A stretch of 64,000 nt of DNA from Diplonema japonicum (Eukaryota > Euglenozoa > Diplonemea > Diplonemida > Diplonemidae). Shown in pieces: positions 39,061 to 50,274 of this stretch (position 1 is its first letter; every line of letters begins with the position of its first letter). Under the pieces are notes generated by a model that ran no database searches, was not told the origin of the DNA, and saw only the letters and a list, made by a program, of their open reading frames with translations. The stretch lies in the NCBI GenBank assembly GCA_964019335.1, contig OZ025657.1:620001-684000 (forward strand). Reading direction: 5' to 3'. Both the position numbers and the translations under genes were made by a program.

Positions 39061-39834
39061 TTTTGCTGTTTTTTACCCAAAAATTCCCCTTAATAAATTG
39101 GCCAAAAACTATGAAAAATAGGTAGATTTAACCTTTTTAACCCAATTCTGCAGTGTAAAAAATCCAGAAGATTTTTTTTGCAACATTCTATGGGTGAAAT
39201 TGACATAGAACCTAAAACCTAGAAAAAGAAGGGGGTGGTAAAATCACCCTTAAAAGAAGTCAATCCCTGTCATGCTGCTTGCCAATTTAACTAGTTATTA
39301 ATGAGATTTTTGGAGTTGAAGTGAAAAAATGGGTCTCATTGTCGAAAAAATGTACCCAACCCCTTCAATTTTTTTTTAGAGATGGGGTATTTTGACTGTT
39401 TTTAGCCATCTGAGGCCATTCCAGCCTTAAAAGTGGGAATAAGTGATTTACTTCCCCTTAAAATGCCACACTGAAATAGCTATCCCATATTACCTTGGGG
39501 AAATCCCCAACAAAGCTGGCACACCACATGCATTAAGGACACAATGCAAAATGCAGAAGAAGAAGACAATAACACCACACAACAACTTGGCCAAGGCACC
39601 CCCTGTAGTCAGGTGGGCAGTCTCGTCTGAGGGGTCTGGCCGGTCCACCCCACAAACCACCCCAACACTGCGAATTTTCGAGGTGGTGTGTTGTGACTTA
39701 TTTTTACACCATGTATGGCATACCTGACATTGCACACAATGTATGCAACTCAGGGTGCACAACACAGTGCACAACATGGCACGTGTTTTATAACATGTAC
39801 CACTATACTGCACAGGGAAAAGCAGGTGGGGTTG

Positions 39835-40300
39835 AGCTGTACACCACACACATTAAGGACACAACACAGAACACAGAAGAAGCTACAACCCAGCCGCAGA
39901 ATACAAGAAGCTACAACCCAGCTATGGTGATCAAGAAATGACACAGAATACAGAAAAAGCTACAACTCAGCCACAATGATTAAGGACACAACACAGAATG
40001 CCGAAGAAGCTATAACCCTGCTGCAGTAATTAAAAAAATTCGGCATGTGGAATGCAGAAGAAGCTACAACCCGGCTGTGGTGCACCCTGTAATCAAGTAG
40101 ACAGTTCTTGTGCAGGGCACTGCCAACACCGGCCTCCTTTAACTCGTATATTATTCCAAAGGTGGTGGGGATAACATGAAAAAACATCAGATGTGTTGTT
40201 CGCTGTTGACCTCCTCATTGGTCATCACTGAGCAAACCGCACGAGCACAGCTCTTGGTTACCTGGGGCGCCCTGGCTGGGGTTGAGCTGAACATTTTGGA
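39835..40300 (-). repeat. Inverted array of the 50-bp/interspersed repeat
   Basis: This is the minus-strand version of the family at 40.6-41.3 kb. Units carry AGAAGAAGCTACAACCC, and the end reads TTGGTTACCTGGGGCGCCCT followed by GGTTGAGCTGAAC. Four to five diverged short units are visible between 39870 and 40080. Together with 40600-41275 it forms a large imperfect inverted repeat around a poly-T tract. Confidence 0.65.
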
Positions 40301-40392
40301 AAAAAAAAAAAAAAAAAAATGGGGAAAAAAAAAAGAGAAAAAAAATCCTTGATTTTTTTTGACATACATGATGTGTTTACCTTCTTTTTTGG

Positions 40393-40426
40393 CGTCCTGC
40401 CACATACCGCAGGTACCCTTAAATGT

Positions 40427-40476
<50 letters not shown>
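40393..40476. repeat. Solo transposon end followed by 47-nt poly-T
   Basis: GGCGTCCTGCCACATACCGC then AGGTACCCTTAAATGTCTCT matches the right end of the element at 35752-38484. It is followed by an uninterrupted T run at about 40430-40476. No partner end is seen on its left within the array. Confidence 0.6.
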
Positions 40477-40599
40477 CTCAACTTTTGTTTCTGCTTTCTG
40501 CATCAAATGTTGTATTTGGATGTAATAGAAAAGGAGAAATAATAAATAATATGTACAAGAGGAGGGTGTGTATGTTATACAACCTGTGTAAACAGATCG

Positions 40600-41272
40600 G
40601 TTCCTTGCTTTCAGTGCCGTGCCCCTAATGCGTGCGATGTACAGCTCAACCCCTGCATTGCACTGCCTGTTTGTTGCACATATTTTCATGTTGTCCCCCC
40701 CCCCACCTGAAAATAATATATAGGAGATAAATATATGAGTTAAAGGAGGCTGGTGTTGGCAGCACCCTGCACAAGAACTGTCTACTTGATTACAGGGGGG
40801 CGCACCACAGCCGAGTTGTAGCTTCTTCTGCATTCTGCATCGTTTCCTTAATCACCGTGGCCAGGATGTAGCTTCTTCTGCGTTCCACATCGTGCCCTTA
40901 ATCACTGCAGCCAGGTTGTAACTTCTTGCATTCCGTGTCATTTCCTTAACCACCACGGCCGGGTTGTAGCTTCTTCTGCATTCTGCGTCGTGTCCTTAAT
41001 CACCGTGGCCGAGTTGTAGCTTTTTGTGTTCCGTGTCATTTCCTTAATCACTATGGCCGGACGGCCGGGTTGTAGCTTCTTCTGTGTTCTGTGTCGTGTC
41101 CTTAATGTGTGTGGTGTTCAGCTCAACCCCAGCCAGGGCACCCCAGGTAACCAAGATTCTGCACTCGTGTTGTTTGCTCAGTGATGACAGATGAGGAGGT
41201 CAACAGTGAACAACACATCTGATGTTTTTCTTATATTTTCATGTTATCCCCACCACCTGAAAAAGAAGATAA

Positions 41273-41275
<3 letters not shown>
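40600..41275 (+). repeat. Interspersed repeat with a six-unit, 50-bp tandem array
   Basis: At 40811-41100 a unit of about 50 bp (TTGTAGCTTCTTCTGCATTC, then a variable TGTC.T(G/T)TCCTTAATCACC, then GGCCG) repeats six times with spacings of 50, 50, 48, 50 and 56 bp. It is flanked by the same left and right blocks seen in other copies (TACTTGATTACAGGGGG; GAGGTCAACAGTGAAC). Other copies contain one or two units, so the array grew locally. Confidence 0.75.
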
Positions 41276-41304
<29 letters not shown>

Positions 41305-41519
41305 CCAACAGTCAGCACCCCCATGCACACTGAAATTTTATTGTTTTTTTTTTTTTTTTTTTTTTTACATAGTCACAACAAGGTAGTATGAGCCTTGCCT
41401 CACATCCCACCCAAACCTAGGACCTCTTTTTTTGAACCTTTGAAACCAAAAGTACCAAAAAAATGCAAGCCCCAGCCTAAATTTGGGCCTTTGTGACACA
41501 AAAACACAAAGAAATTTTT

Positions 41520-41690
41520 TGGTCCCAAGAGTCCCCTGAGTCCCCTCCAGACCCCTGAGTCCCTTGAGTCCCTCCAGTCCCCTGAGTCCCCTGAGTCCCC
41601 TCCAGACCCCTGAAAATTTCAGGGGACTCCTGTCCTGTCCCTTGGAGTCCCTCCCCTGAGTCCCTCAAGGGTCTGGACCAACACTGGTAC
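41520..41690. repeat. CCCCTGAGTC minisatellite
   Basis: About ten irregular 10-bp units (CCCCTGAGTC, with CTCCAGAC variants) run from 41532 to 41670. A short inverted piece (TTTCAGGGGACTC) lies in the middle and could form a hairpin. The fragment after it (41690-41805) is another partial copy of the interspersed repeat. Confidence 0.65.
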
Positions 41691-42076
41691 ACCACAGCCA
41701 AGTTGTAGCTTCTTCTGCATTCTGTGTCATGTCCTTAATGTGTGGTGTTCAGCTCAACCCCAGCCAGGGCATCCTGGGTAACCAAGATTCTGCTCATGCA
41801 GGGGTGGGTTGTTTTGTTCCCTTCTGCCAAAAAATAGAAGTGGGTTTTTTACCTCTCTCTTTTCCTTTTTTTTCTTTCCCCTTTTCCTCATGAAACACTG
41901 ATAAACGCAAATGATAGAGGGAGGTAGGTGGGAGGATCTTGTAGCCCTGTCCTTCAATTTTAACAATACTGGGTATACATTTTATTCAACATTGGTTAGT
42001 TTCATGTTTCCTCGTGTTCCCTTCTTCAGTAAGTACTGTATCATCCAGCTAAAATGTGTCAGAAGTGTATTTGAAA

Positions 42077-43108
42077 ATGAATAAAGGTGATGCTAATAGA
42101 ATGGGGAAGAGTCTAGGTGCAAGCAAGCTGCCAGAGGATGGTACTACACCACAACAGATGTTGCTGGAAGAACTCAGTGAAGACCAGAAAGTATTGGACA
42201 ACCTACACAAGGGTGTTGCATTGATGACCAACAAGGCGTTAAAAGAGCAGAAAACGTGGTTGCAGTACTATGTTTCTGTGTACAATTTCAGCCCTTACAC
42301 ATTATGCCCACAAGCGTGTCCAGAAGGTACAGATTTATTGCAGGAACCTTATGTGGCATCGTCACATATTGAAGGCTCTAGAGTGGCTGCAGGCACAACA
42401 GTAATTCAACCAGAACCGCTTGACAGAAATCAAGAGTTTACACTGGTGCACACATCCAATGGGGCAAAGGGGTATTTGAGAACAAGTGTGCTACTTGAGC
42501 CTGCAGGGACTGAGTCTAAAAAAAGAGCACGTGAAACAGGACGTGATGATGAACCCGTAAAAGTAAAAAGAAGCACATCCACAAGTCTGCCTTGTGGGAC
42601 ACAAATGGAGTACAACGAAAATGGGGAATGGACAGAATGGACCGTGGTGCAATCCTCCCCCAGCGCCATTGAGATCGAGAACAACGCAGGTGAGCGACGG
42701 CACGTAGATGCAGGTCAAATGCCGATGCTGCGCTACACCCGACGCCTTCCGTTTAGCTATAAGACCAAAGTGGAAGTCCTCCGCAGCGATGGGAGCTGGT
42801 CTCCTGGTACCGTGACATCTATTTGCCCCATGGGCCTAACAGTGTCCTTTTCACAGGCTTCAAACAAGACAGTACCGTACAGCAAAGTACGTAGTCATGT
42901 TAAGGTTGTCTCGGTGGCTCCGTTCTACCTCCCGCACCGTGCTGCCCTCCTTAAGAGAAGCAATGGGTCGTGGAGCAGAGGTGTCATTAAGATGGTCAAC
43001 TCCCAGGGTTACACCGTCAAGCTTCAGGAGACGTCAAAAGTTGTGCCTTTTGATAAATCAGACATGTTACAGCCAGAAGGAGAGGGGTGGGCGGGAGGGA
43101 AAATTTAA
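42077..43108 (+). CDS. Protein with three Tudor/agenet-like repeats
   Basis: A 343-residue protein, first gene of the right array. After a helical N-terminus (1-65) comes an SH3-like stretch (about 90-145), a basic linker (KKRARETGRDDEPVKVKR, nuclear-signal-like) and three related units of about 50 residues. Their cores are YNENGEWTEWTVVQ, LRSDGSWSPGTVTSI and KRSNGSWSRGVIKMV, each followed by a beta-strand pattern ending near V(P/D).. (D/K). Tudor and agenet folds read methylated histone tails or nucleic acids, so a chromatin role is possible, but the fold is inferred from the repeat pattern. ATG 42077 is the first in frame; an upstream GTG is not used. Confidence 0.65.
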   Translation: MNKGDANRMGKSLGASKLPEDGTTPQQMLLEELSEDQKVLDNLHKGVALMTNKALKEQKTWLQYYVSVYNFSPYTLCPQACPEGTDLLQEPYVASSHIEGSRVAAGTTVIQPEPLDRNQEFTLVHTSNGAKGYLRTSVLLEPAGTESKKRARETGRDDEPVKVKRSTSTSLPCGTQMEYNENGEWTEWTVVQSSPSAIEIENNAGERRHVDAGQMPMLRYTRRLPFSYKTKVEVLRSDGSWSPGTVTSICPMGLTVSFSQASNKTVPYSKVRSHVKVVSVAPFYLPHRAALLKRSNGSWSRGVIKMVNSQGYTVKLQETSKVVPFDKSDMLQPEGEGWAGGKI

Positions 43109-43184
43109 CCAATCTTTGTTTATTCTATCACAATCTCATCAACATTCACAGCACGCAGGGGAGGAAGGGGGGAGGGGGCGTGAT

Positions 43185-45461
43185 ATGCAGTGTTACAAGG
43201 CCGACCTCTGTGAAGATAAATCCAGCATTAAGGCCTTTAGCTTCCCCACGCTTGAGCTGAGTCCCGACGAGCTGAACGTCGCTCAGGCAAACCTGTTGAA
43301 AGGTGTCAAGGTTTTGAAGTATTGTCGAAACGGGAAAAAAAAAGAGAAGGTGCTACGGCTGGACACAGCACGCCTGAAGCTGACGTACACCCCCTCAAAG
43401 AAACCTGTTTCGGACACCACCATCTACATAAAGGACATAAACGAGATACGTGATGTAGAGACAGGGAAGAGCGTGCCGGAGACTGCTATCTTCAAGAAGG
43501 CAGACTCCAAGATAATGTCTGAGACCAAGGAGCTTTGTTCTGCATTTATCTTCAGATCGTCTGAAGGATACAAAAGTCTCAACTTGCAGTTTCAAAGCCA
43601 TGACGAGAAGGTAGACGTGCTGATGGTGATCACCTTCCTTGCGCATAGAACAAGAAGGAGTCTCACCACCGATCCTGAAACACAGAGGATCTTAGAGCTG
43701 TGGATGGAAGCAGATCAAAATAACGATAAACGCCTTTCGCGTGAAGAAGTGACTGTACTGTTGCAAAAACTGAACGTCCAGCTAAACAAATCAGCTCTGA
43801 AGGAGATGTTCGAGCAAGCAGACAAAGACGGCTCCAACTATCTGTCCTTTGACGAGTTCAAGCTGTTCTACAAGGCGCTTCACAAAAGGACCGAAGTAGA
43901 GCGGATCTTCGATAGATTCGCAATGAAAGAAGGTAACCAGAAGTTAATGAAATCCGACCTTTTCTCGGCTTTCCGTAAAGAAAGGCAGAAAGAGAAGATA
44001 GAGGAGAAAGAGGTCAAGGAGGTCATGACACTGTTTGGCGATCCGAACAAAGTTAAAGGTCTCACGTTGTCGCAGTTCACGTCGTACCTGTTCAGCCAAA
44101 GGAACACATGGTGGAAGCAGCACGACAGAGAGAAGATAACGCATGAAATGGGACACCCCCTCAACAAGTACTTTATTGCTTCGAGCCACAACACGTATTT
44201 GAAGGGCGATCAGCTGATCAGCAGGTCCAGTACTGATATGTACAAAATTGTGCTCGAAAAGGGTTGCAGGTGTGTGGAGCTAGACTGTTGGGATGGGCCA
44301 AACGGCGAACCTGACATCTACCATGGCTACACACGCACTTCAAAGATTAAATTCCGCGCTGCTGTGGAAACAATCGGAAAGTACGCTTTCAAGACAACAC
44401 CTTACCCAGTTATCCTCTCTCTGGAGGTCCATACTTCTGTCGAGCAACAGAGGGTAATGGCTAGAGACATGCGGGCTGTATTTGGCGACAACCTCCTGAC
44501 AAGGAGCGACGTCGAAGAGGGGCGGCTTCCCTTCACACCACACGGACTGATGAATAAAATCCTGATAAAGGGCAAGATGGCTCCTGAGCACTACAAGCGG
44601 CGCGACGATGAGGTCTCTGACGAAGAAACAGACGAAGTCAGCAAGCAGGGAAAAGAGAGCCCTGCAGGACATGGACATGCAAAGAAGGTAGCTTTGGAAC
44701 TGTCGGACATAGTGACAATTCGAGCAACCAAAGTGACGGACTGGGGCGAGCGATCGAAGGTCAACGAGATCCAATCCTTCAGTGAAACAGCCTGCAACCA
44801 CATCATCGAGACGGACCCAGCACGCTTTGTGAAGATGAACAAGAGCATGATGTCGCGTGTGTACCCCAGTGGGATGCGCATAGCCAGCGACAACTACGAC
44901 CCCTTTGCTGCGTGGTCGGTAGGCTGCCAATGCGTTGCCCTGAACTACCAGGTTATCGACGCCCCTATGCGGTTGATGGAAACCAAGTTTGAGTCCAACG
45001 GGGGCTGCGGGTACCTCTTGAAGCCAAAGCACCTGCGGGACGAAGGTGGCTTTAACGATTACAGGCAACCCTCGTGCAAACTTGTTGTTACCGTTATCTC
45101 GGGTTACCAAATACCAAAGCCAGCCAAAGGTGTTGTGGTGGATCCATACGTGACAGTGCACATAAACGGCACGAGGGTAGACACGTGCGAACCTCTGTGC
45201 ACAACGGCAAAGAAGAACAACGGTTTCAATCCTATTTGGAACCAGCAGTTCAGCTTCACGATACGCTGCGTCAATATTGCAATGCTGACCCTGAGAGTGC
45301 TCAGCGAGAAGATGGGCACTGATGAAAAGATAGCCGAGTCCTCGATCCCTATTCTATCCCTTCGCAAGGGCTTCCGCTGTGTGCCGCTCAGGAGTATCCA
45401 CGACAGATCCGAACTTGAAAACTCGAGCCTGTTGTGTTGTTTCGATCTTAGCAGTTTATGA
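43185..45461 (+). CDS. Phosphoinositide-specific phospholipase C, delta-like
   Basis: A complete 758-residue enzyme hydrolysing PIP2 to IP3 and diacylglycerol. The order is a PH-like domain (about 30-160), EF hands (DQNNDKRLSREE and DKDGSNYLSFDE, about 170-300), catalytic X box (about 322-470), an acidic linker, Y box (about 515-625) and C2 domain (about 635-755). Catalytic H335 (SSHNTYL) and H416 (LSLEVHTS) and the calcium ligands N336, E365 and D367 are present, so it should be active and calcium-dependent. The domain set equals that of delta and kinetoplastid PLCs. No intron is needed. The frame is open further upstream, overlapping the previous gene, but ATG 43185 follows a CACGCAG acceptor-like site. 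Confidence 0.95.
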   Translation: MQCYKADLCEDKSSIKAFSFPTLELSPDELNVAQANLLKGVKVLKYCRNGKKKEKVLRLDTARLKLTYTPSKKPVSDTTIYIKDINEIRDVETGKSVPETAIFKKADSKIMSETKELCSAFIFRSSEGYKSLNLQFQSHDEKVDVLMVITFLAHRTRRSLTTDPETQRILELWMEADQNNDKRLSREEVTVLLQKLNVQLNKSALKEMFEQADKDGSNYLSFDEFKLFYKALHKRTEVERIFDRFAMKEGNQKLMKSDLFSAFRKERQKEKIEEKEVKEVMTLFGDPNKVKGLTLSQFTSYLFSQRNTWWKQHDREKITHEMGHPLNKYFIASSHNTYLKGDQLISRSSTDMYKIVLEKGCRCVELDCWDGPNGEPDIYHGYTRTSKIKFRAAVETIGKYAFKTTPYPVILSLEVHTSVEQQRVMARDMRAVFGDNLLTRSDVEEGRLPFTPHGLMNKILIKGKMAPEHYKRRDDEVSDEETDEVSKQGKESPAGHGHAKKVALELSDIVTIRATKVTDWGERSKVNEIQSFSETACNHIIETDPARFVKMNKSMMSRVYPSGMRIASDNYDPFAAWSVGCQCVALNYQVIDAPMRLMETKFESNGGCGYLLKPKHLRDEGGFNDYRQPSCKLVVTVISGYQIPKPAKGVVVDPYVTVHINGTRVDTCEPLCTTAKKNNGFNPIWNQQFSFTIRCVNIAMLTLRVLSEKMGTDEKIAESSIPILSLRKGFRCVPLRSIHDRSELENSSLLCCFDLSSL

Positions 45462-45907
45462 TGTGTCTTCCCTGTATTGGGGGTTCAATCTTTGCTGTCA
45501 CGTCATTGTCGTGTTTCACGTGTTCGATAAGTGCTTCGTTAATCCACATCACAGCGAACCCGGAGCCTTGCAACCCTGATGGTAAGCATGTTTACTGCGG
45601 GATGCTAGGCACATGCTGCCGCTTTCTGTCTCCCCCCCCCCCCTTTTTTTCTTCTTCTTTTAGCTGCAATTAAAAAAAAATTGCATATTTGTTGTGGAGT
45701 AGGAAATAATTCAGTTGTTCGTGATGTACTGAAGCTGGGTTATTAGCTTTGAAAAAACCCCTTCTTTTTTACTGACATTAAGTAGTGCTGAAGACTTGTC
45801 CATGCTCTAGGTAGTGAGTATAGAACGTTCGTAGATAGGGGGTTGGCAGTTTGTTTTATTAACCTTCGTCAATGCAACCTCACAAAAAGGGATAACAACA
45901 ACAAACC
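45462..45907. other. Intergenic spacer
   Basis: The spacer is of mixed composition, with a C run (45632-45643) followed by T. The last 60 nt before the next ATG contain TTGGCAG and an A/C-rich leader. No gene is seen. Confidence 0.5.
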
Positions 45908-48100
45908 ATGATCACCGGCATACGCCGTTACTTGTCGAATGTCGTCAACACCACAGGCAGGTCCGCCATCAGGGGGATGGCCTGTGTTGGCGAGAGTGTC
46001 GTGAGGCCTGAGCTTGCGGAGGATCTCAACCCGTTAACCGTGCCACCGTCCACATTTGCCATGAGGGTCCCCGGAAAGCAGAGGAGATACTACAGCACTC
46101 CTCCCAGAGAGGAAAAGAAGGAAAAGAAGGGGAAGACGAGAAGGAAGGTTACCATTCTGGACATCATGAAGAAGCACCAGAACAAAGAACCCATCACCAT
46201 GATCACCTGTTACGACTATCCCACGTCCACCATCATCGATGATGTGGGCGTGGATCTTGTTCTCGTCGGTGACTCTGCTGGCATGGTGGTGCACGGTCAC
46301 GAGTCCACCGTCCCCGTGAGTGTCGATGATATCATCAGCCACTGCAGGGCCGTGAGGCGTGGCTCTAAGCGTTCGTTCGTCATTGCCGACATGCCCTTTG
46401 GATCTTTCGAAGTCGATATAAAGGAGGCTGTCCACAACGCCCTTAGGATGGTGAAGGAAGGTGGTGCTGATGCTGTGAAACTCGAGGGAGGTGTCAGGAT
46501 GGCTAAAACTGCCGAAGCCATTGTCCAGGCGGGTGTCCTTGTAATGGGACATGTGGGGCTGACACCTCAGACATCAGCTGCCATGGGGGGCTTCAGGGTT
46601 CAAGGCAAATCTGCTGCTGCTGCACAAACTCTCTTGGAAGACGCGAAATCTTTACAGGAAGCTGGTTGCTTTTCTGTTGTCATCGAGGGAGTGCCACCTG
46701 AGGTCTCCAGCTACCTAACCACCAACCTGTCGATCCCGACCATCGGCATCGGCGCTGGGAAGGACACGTCGGGCCAGGTGCTCGTGCTCCACGACATGAT
46801 CGGTCTCAACCCAGGCAGGACACCCAAGTTCTGCAAGAAGTACGCCGACGTGTCTGCTTTGATCAAAGAGGCCATCCAGGGCTACACCGATGATGTGCGC
46901 AGTGGTAGCTTCCCGACACCCGAGTACTGCTACAAGATGCCTGAAGGAGAACTCGAGAAAATGAAACTAATCCTAAACCTATCTGCAACCACTAAGAGTG
47001 CGTCCTCTGGTGCACCCGCACCTACGTACGACAAAAGGAAGGCGCGTCACATTGGGAGCGACATGAAGAAGATAGCTGTGATAGGGGGAGGCGCAATGGG
47101 TTCGTTCATCGGGGGGTGCTTGGCACGTCAAGGCTCTAGCAAGGTGTGGATGGTAAGTGACTGGAGCGATCATGTGAATCACATATCGATGAACGGCTTG
47201 AGGCTCGACTCCTTCGAGGGCGGCTCAAGCTCCGTCATCAACACCATTCGCGCTACCTCCAACGTGAGCGAAGTCCTCGCTGAAGACGGCCACATGGACA
47301 TGGTCATCATCCTCGTAAAGTCCCCAAACACTGTTTTCGCGGCTGAACGTGCAGCACAGCTGATCCACCCCGACCACGGACACATCCTCACCCTGCAGAA
47401 CGGAGTGGGGAACAGAGAGTCCATCCTCAGCGTCATCGACTCCCCCGACAGGGTGATCCAGGGCGTCACTGCGCACGGTGCCCTACTGATGGGAACGGTA
47501 TGTGTATTATTATTGTGTTATTCAAACTCCACAGGGGCACGTGCAGCACACCGGGATGGGAACCACTACCCTGGCGCTGCCTGCGTCTTCTCTTGCTGTG
47601 CAGCAAGCCGTCGGGAACATCGCTAGAATCCTGACCCTCGCTGGGATCGACACCTCACTGGGCGAATGCGCTGCAATGGACAGTGTGGTGTGGGGCAAGC
47701 TCATCATCAACGCGGGGATCAACCCCTTGAGCGCCCTCTTCAGGGTCAAGAACGGCGTCCTTGCGGAGAACGCTATGTGCAGGGAGCTCCTTGCGAAGAC
47801 GGTGATGGAGGCTGCAGAGGTCGCCGATTCGAAAGGCATCAAGCTGCCCTTCAGCAACCCTATCGAGATGGCGCTTAAGGTGGCGAAGAACACAGGAAGC
47901 AACCAGTCATCCATGCTGTGCGACGTGCTGCGTGGTGTGCAGACGGAGATCGATGCCATCAATGGGGCTGTCGTCCGCGAGGGTATGCACCAGGCTACAC
48001 ACACTAGTGACACACAGGGCTCGGGCTTGGCGTCAATGTGAGCACGAATGAGAACCTTGTCGAGATGGTGAACAGCAACCACAGGTTGATGTTTGCTTGA
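45908..48100 (+). CDS. Bifunctional ketopantoate hydroxymethyltransferase-reductase (PanB-PanE fusion)
   Basis: Three exons (45908..47497, 47535..47982, 48018..48100) give 706 residues. Introns are 37 nt (47498..47534) and 35 nt (47983..48017), both GTATG to CACAG. A presequence-like start (MITGIRRYLSNVVNTTGRSA) suggests mitochondrial import. PanB (about 80-350) keeps VGDSAGM, IADMPFGSFE, AVKLEGG and the catalytic VIEGVP. PanE (from about 384) has the NADPH loop VIGGGAMGS, K of ILVKSPN, K of WGKLIINAGINPL and E of TEIDAINGA. The protein would perform two successive steps from ketoisovalerate to pantoate, on the way to CoA. A similar fusion is known, from memory, in coccidian apicomplexans. 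Splicing restores the PanE C-terminus (GLGVNVSTNENLVEMV). Confidence 0.93.
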
Positions 48101-49214
48101 GCGGCATTACTCAAAGAAAACACAAAAAACAAAAGGGAAAAAAGAAAAAAAAAAAAAAAAAAAAAACAAAACAAAACAAAAAAAAGCATAAATATAATGG
48201 GTTGGGTTCTTTAACGTTGCAAAAAAGAAGTGGGTGGCAGCAAGGGTCCTATGCTCCCAATGAGCAGGCTACCTTTATCCCCCAGTTCCGCTTTAAGAAA
48301 AAAAAATGAAAATATTGTGAAGTGAAAAAGAAATGTCAGACTGAAAAAACTCCCGGCCCTGTCAAATTTTTGGGTGCTTAAAAAAAGCTCCTTCAGTTGC
48401 CTCTAAGAAGAATTCTCCCGCCCAAGAAAATGTCCGGTTTGACAATTTTCGCGGACGAAACGGAAAAACTCGAATTTCATTTATCAGCCGACACTTTTTT
48501 TTTTTTTCATCTTTACAGTAATAATAATAATAAAGAAAAAACTAAAAAAAAAAAAGGAGAAAACCAATGCAAGTTTCTCCTGTCCTGTTTGCCCCCTGTG
48601 GGTTTCCGCTTTTTCGTTTCTTTTTCTTTCTCACAATCTTCTCTCGCACTTTCGTGCCTCCATTGCAAACTCTACGTGGTCTGTTTTAGCTTTTGTGCCC
48701 GTAAAGTGGTCGTGGGGGCTCTTTGAGCCCTTCGGCCATTACATGAGCAGCTTTTATTTTGAAGTCTTCTTTTTTTTTTTTTTTTTTTGAATTTATTTCC
48801 ATCAAAGGAGAAAACAGGGGATGACCCTAAACACTGCTTCTGCTGGATCTTTTTTTTCTTTTGAATCTTTCTTTTTGATTTTTTTTTCTTTGGCAAGCAT
48901 CCGTAGATGACATTTGTGTGTTTCTTTTTTCCTCTTTTTTTTTTTTAAATCCCTTTCCTTTATCACGGTCCATAACTCTAGTAAGAAGTACTAGACATGG
49001 CTTCCCTTCCTAAAGTACGCTTTGCTTTTTGCTACTTTTGCAACCGACGGGGGGACAGGGAGGATCACACCTATACAGAGGACTCCGGAATATGGATTTT
49101 GAGCACTTCGAGATTTTGGCCCACGCCAACCAAGGTTAAAACATGTATTTTTTTTTCCCATTTCTTTTTTATTTTTATTTTTCTGCACGTGCTGTGGTAA
49201 AAAAGAGAAAAGAG

Positions 49215-49246
<32 letters not shown>

Positions 49247-50274
49247 TCCTTGGTTCGTGCTTTCTGAGGCAAAGGGGGGGAGAAATGAAAGGAAACCTAA
49301 ATGTTGGCAAGATTTCTCAATGAGCTTCCTCCTTTCCCTTTCATACAAGTAGAACAAGGCATGTATTCTGTTCCCGTTCCTATTTGAAATGGATAGAATA
49401 AAAAAAGAAAAACCCTCAGTACGAAACGAAATCTTTTTCTATTCATAACTTCAAAATGCCAACTTAGAAAGAGAGAGAGAAGGGGTGCGAGCGCAAGTGC
49501 CTCAGTCTAAATCCCTGAGTCCGTGGTGGTAGGTCGGTGGACCTGATTTACTTTTTAAATTTTACTTTTGAAATAAGAAATTTCTTCTTAATTTTCTCTC
49601 AGCGAGCCATCGAAGACTGCACGCGTTCTGCTGCTCACAGTGCCAAAACCGCAAAGAAAAAAAAAAAAAAAAAAAGCATCTTCGTGTGGCTTTGTAAGGA
49701 GAGAGAAGGAAGAAGAGAGGCCTCTTTTCAATTGTTATTTCTGTTAAGATGATAAATGTTCTTCGGGTGAACGGTAAATGCTGCCATTTCTTCTCTTTTT
49801 GTTTTTTACCCAGAAAAAGAATCACTTTCCCCCCTTTAAAACGATCCCCCCTGTTGTGCAAAATCAGCATCTCTCTGTAAGCAAGAAGTAAAAAGTACTT
49901 TAAAAAAAAAAAAAAAAGAAGGGAAAACAAAAGCCCAAAACTAAAAAGGAAAAGAGCAAAACCTCTATCGACCTTTGTTCTGTTTCCGTTCAGTGATCCC
50001 TTTCTTGAACTCCCTGTAACTGTGAGGTGCAAACCACGCCTCACATCAATAGGTTGGACGCACTCTTCGTCGCCTTGATTGTTTATTTCTTATTTCTTAT
50101 CTTTTTTTTTCTTCACCTCTTTTCTTTACGCCCCTCCATCCTTGTCCCCTCCGTAGCATCTTGCTCCTTTTTTTTTCTTCATGGATCTTCCTTTTTTTCA
50201 TTGTCTTATTCTTCCCGCCTTGTTTGTTATTTCACACACACGAGCCACCCTATCAGGGACAACGATCGAGCAAC
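48101..50274. other. Low-complexity intergenic region
   Basis: About 2.2 kb of A/T runs (for example A at 48148-48165, T at 48770-48788 and A at 49216-49243). A short stretch of ordinary sequence at 48997-49140 begins ATGGCTTCCCTTCC and could encode MASLPKVRFAFCYFCNRRGD before running into T tracts; I do not call it a gene. The last 120 nt before 50275 are pyrimidine-rich and end ACCCTATCAG, an acceptor-like site. Confidence 0.5.

Larger units (their letters stand above)
34436..42076. other. Divergent strand-switch region
   Basis: All genes to the left point left and all genes to the right point right, so this 7.6-kb segment separates two divergent arrays. In kinetoplastids, divergent strand-switch regions are where polymerase II starts in both directions. 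It contains no intact host gene. It is filled with repeats and transposon remnants (listed separately), long poly-A/T tracts and G/C-rich patches such as 34686-34750. No core promoter motif can be named. Confidence 0.8.

Noticed and set aside
40811..41100. CRISPR-like array
   Set aside because: The 50-bp units are contiguous and diverged without unique spacers, and the DNA is eukaryotic.
44340..45161. 273-codon minus-strand frame opposite PI-PLC
   Set aside because: Antisense shadow of the conserved X/Y and C2 region; no independent signal.
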